Assembly (NCBI GenBank): GCA_020052115.1
Contig: JAGVPR010000075.1
Span: 1 to 7,366, forward strand
Length of the DNA: 7,366 nt
Reading direction: 5' to 3'
From: Candidatus Eiseniibacteriota bacterium
GTDB lineage: Bacteria; Eisenbacteria; RBG-16-71-46; JAGVPR01
Made by a program: the position numbers and the translations under genes. The stretch's first letter is position 1; each line of letters begins with the position of its first letter. Positions 5,467 to 7,366 of this stretch are shown here, one piece after another. Below the pieces are notes generated by a model. It was not told the origin of the DNA and did not search any database. It was given only the letters and a program-made list of their open reading frames with translations.

Positions 5467-7011
5467 ATCAGCAAGCGGATCAGCGACCTGCGCCGCCGCC
5501 GCGAGGAGGCCCGCCTGGGCGGGGGCGAGGAGCGCATCAAGAAGATCCACGCCTCCGGCCGGCTCACCGCTCGCGAGCGAATCGAGCTACTCCTGGATCC
5601 CGGCAGCTTCGAGGAACTGGGTGTCTTCGTCACGCATCGCTGCCCCGACTTCGGGATGCTGGAACGGAAGATCACGGGCGACGGCGTGGTCTGCGGCTTC
5701 GGCCGGATTGACGGGCGGCCCGTCTATCTCTTCGCGCAGGACTTCACCGTCTTCGGCGGCACGCTCTCGGAGTCGAACGCGCGAAAGATCTGCAACGTGA
5801 TGGATCTGGCGCTTCAAAACGGCGCGCCCGTCATCGGCTTGAACGACTCCGGCGGAGCGCGCATCCAGGAGGGGGTCGCGAGCCTGGGCGGCTATGCCGA
5901 TATCTTCCTCAGGAACACGCTCGCCTCGGGCGTGGTCCCGCAGATCTCCGCGATCCTCGGCCCCTGCGCCGGCGGCGCCGTCTACTCCCCCGCCATCACC
6001 GACTTCACGATCATGGTGGACGGGACGAGCCAGATGTTCGTCACGGGCCCGGACGTCGTGAAGTCCGTCACGCAGGAGGAGGTGACCTTCGAGGAGCTGG
6101 GCGGGGCGAAGACCCACTCCACGAAGAGCGGCGTGGCGCACCTCATGGCGCGCGACGACCGGGATTGCCTGCAGCTCGTTCGCAAGCTCCTCTCCTACCT
6201 CCCTCAGAACAACACGGAGGACGCGCCGCGCGTCGAGTCCGGCGATGATCCGAACCGCATGGATCCGCGCCTCGCCCAGATCGTGCCGCCGGAGCCGAAC
6301 AAGCCCTACGACATGAAGGAGGTCGTGCGCTTGGTCGTTGACCGGGGGGAGTTCTTCGAGATCCACCCGCACTTCGCGATGAACATCATCACCGGATTCG
6401 CGCGGATGGACGGCCGCGCGGTCGGGATCGTCGGCAACCAGCCGAGCATGCTCGCGGGCGTGCTCGACATCAACTCCTCGGTGAAGGGGGCCCGTTTCGT
6501 CCGCTTCTGCGACGCGTTCAACATCCCGATCATCACGTTCGAGGACGTGCCGGGGTTCCTCCCGGGGACGGCGCAGGAATGGGGCGGCATCATCCGAAAC
6601 GGGGCGAAGCTTCTATACGCTTACTGCGAGGCGACGGTTCCCAAGCTCACCGTCATCGTGCGAAAGGCCTACGGCGGCGCGTACGACGTCATGTCGAGCA
6701 AGCACATCCGCGGCGACTACAACGTGGCCTGGCCGGGAGCCGAGATCGCCGTCATGGGTCCCGAGGGCGCCGTGAACGTCATCTTCCGGAAGGAGATCGC
6801 CGAAGCCGCGAATCCCGCGGCGAAGCGCGCCGAACTCGTGGCCGAGTACAACGCGAAGTTCGCGAATCCGTTCATCGCGGCCGAGATGGGCTACCTCGAT
6901 GACGTCATCGAGCCGGCGGAGACGCGCCCGCGGCTGATCGCCGCGCTCCGGATGCTCGAGAACAAGCGACAGGAGAACCCGGCGCGAAAGCACGGGAACA
7001 TCCCGCTCTGA
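5467..7011 (+). CDS. pccB: Propionyl-CoA carboxylase beta (carboxyltransferase) subunit
   Basis: A 514-residue carboxyltransferase that would move CO2 from carboxybiotin to propionyl-CoA (possibly also acetyl-CoA), forming methylmalonyl-CoA in the cytoplasm. The N-terminus follows the family pattern: ISDLRRRREEARLGGGEERI, then SGRLTARERIELLLDPGSFEEL at 30-51. Two crotonase-like halves follow. The oxyanion-hole glycines are in DSGGARIQEG (127-136), CAGGAVYSP (167-175) and YGGAYDVM (402-409); Asp407 is, as I recall, the position where Asp favours propionyl-CoA. The end, KHGNIPL, is typical. The length matches PccB only if translation starts at ATC (5467); beginning at the first ATG (5656) would lose 63 conserved residues. 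ATC is a very rare start codon, so either it is used or the base is a sequencing error. A methylmalonyl-CoA decarboxylase alpha subunit is related, but the adjacent biotin carboxylase argues for a carboxylase. Confidence 0.9.
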   Translation: MSKRISDLRRRREEARLGGGEERIKKIHASGRLTARERIELLLDPGSFEELGVFVTHRCPDFGMLERKITGDGVVCGFGRIDGRPVYLFAQDFTVFGGTLSESNARKICNVMDLALQNGAPVIGLNDSGGARIQEGVASLGGYADIFLRNTLASGVVPQISAILGPCAGGAVYSPAITDFTIMVDGTSQMFVTGPDVVKSVTQEEVTFEELGGAKTHSTKSGVAHLMARDDRDCLQLVRKLLSYLPQNNTEDAPRVESGDDPNRMDPRLAQIVPPEPNKPYDMKEVVRLVVDRGEFFEIHPHFAMNIITGFARMDGRAVGIVGNQPSMLAGVLDINSSVKGARFVRFCDAFNIPIITFEDVPGFLPGTAQEWGGIIRNGAKLLYAYCEATVPKLTVIVRKAYGGAYDVMSSKHIRGDYNVAWPGAEIAVMGPEGAVNVIFRKEIAEAANPAAKRAELVAEYNAKFANPFIAAEMGYLDDVIEPAETRPRLIAALRMLENKRQENPARKHGNIPL

Positions 7012-7015
7012 CCGC

Positions 7016-7366
7016 ATGAGACCACTCAAGAAACTCCTCATCGCGAATCGCGGCGAAATCGCCGTGCGCGTCATCCGCGGCGCGCGCGCCCGCGGAATCC
7101 GCACGGTGGCCGTCTTTTCCGAAGTGGACCGCGCGTCTCTGCACGTCCGCATGGCCGACGAGGCGTATCCGATCGGCCCTGCGCCCTCGAGCGAGTCGTA
7201 TCTCCGCATAGACAAGCTCCTCGACGTTGCGCGGCGGGCCGGCGCCGATTCAGTCCATCCCGGTTACGGCTTCCTCGCGGAGAACGACGCGTTCGCCGAC
7301 GCGTGCGAGAAGGCCGGCCTTGTCTTCGTCGGACCGCCGGGCGGGGCGATGCGCGCCCTCGGCGAG
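7016..7366 (+). CDS. accC: Biotin carboxylase subunit of acyl-CoA (propionyl/acetyl-CoA) carboxylase, N-terminal part
   Basis: The first 117 residues of a biotin carboxylase, cut by the right edge. This subunit uses ATP and bicarbonate to carboxylate biotin and hands the CO2 to the carboxyltransferase encoded just upstream. The visible part is the N-terminal (pre-ATP-grasp) domain, with the signature LIANRGEIAVRVIR at 8-21, a VAVFSEVDR strand-turn, the ADEAYPIG motif, and HPGYGFLAEN. The ATP-grasp domain lies beyond the window, so it cannot be seen whether a biotin carrier domain is fused (PccA/AccA3 type) or encoded separately. The ATG lies 4 bases after the pccB stop (TGACCGCATG) with no clear ribosome binding site, which suggests translational coupling and a matched supply of both subunits. 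Confidence 0.93.
   Translation, partial: MRPLKKLLIANRGEIAVRVIRGARARGIRTVAVFSEVDRASLHVRMADEAYPIGPAPSSESYLRIDKLLDVARRAGADSVHPGYGFLAENDAFADACEKAGLVFVGPPGGAMRALGE

Noticed and set aside
5202..5675. A 157-codon minus-strand frame across the pccB start.
   Set aside because: It is a Ser/Arg/Pro-rich shadow. Its right half is antisense to the conserved PccB N-terminus and it has no domain.
5587..6372. A 261-codon minus-strand frame inside pccB.
   Set aside because: It is antisense to conserved carboxyltransferase motifs and has a shadow-type composition (Arg, Asp, Val, His).

Overview
The window reads as ordinary chromosomal DNA from a GC-rich, Gram-negative-type bacterium. One gene carries a lipoprotein signal whose +2 residue would send it to the outer membrane, and another a Sec-type signal peptide. 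The style of the lipoprotein (Cys followed by an Asp/Lys/Pro/Thr-rich linker) and the PDZ-membrane-GAF-PP2C protein recall environmental lineages such as Acidobacteria, Gemmatimonadota, deltaproteobacteria or candidate phyla like Eisenbacteria. The sequence alone does not settle the phylum. I see no mobile element, CRISPR array, tRNA or rRNA.

The left two thirds is read on the minus strand. From the middle leftwards come an ornithine aminotransferase (rocD, 4998 to 3796), a 925-residue membrane-bound PP2C/SpoIIE-type phosphatase with a periplasmic PDZ domain and a cytoplasmic GAF domain (3765 to 988), a cysteine-rich lipoprotein of unknown function (973 to 452), and the start of a secreted protein that leaves the window at position 1. 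Gaps of 30 and 14 bases suggest that the first three are co-transcribed. The last has its own promoter with an extended -10 element. A perfect 9-bp hairpin carries the phosphatase stop codon in its loop and sits directly before the lipoprotein start.

The right third is read on the plus strand: the carboxyltransferase (beta) subunit of an acyl-CoA carboxylase, most likely propionyl-CoA carboxylase (5467 to 7011), then the N-terminal part of its biotin carboxylase subunit (from 7016). Together they would carboxylate propionyl-CoA to methylmalonyl-CoA, feeding odd-chain fatty acid and branched-chain amino acid carbon towards succinyl-CoA. A sigma70-like promoter (5350-5378) precedes the pair.

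The two transcription units diverge from a 468-bp intergenic region (4999-5466) that contains a 15-bp palindrome, a candidate operator. The most unusual observation is that the carboxyltransferase reading frame has no ATG, GTG or TTG where the family's N-terminus should begin. The codon at the right place, 7 bases after a strong ribosome binding site, is ATC. I see no evidence of a wholly new multi-gene system. The points worth following are the ATC start, the stop-codon hairpin, the divergent palindrome, and the coupling of a PDZ-sensing phosphatase with an uncharacterised lipoprotein.
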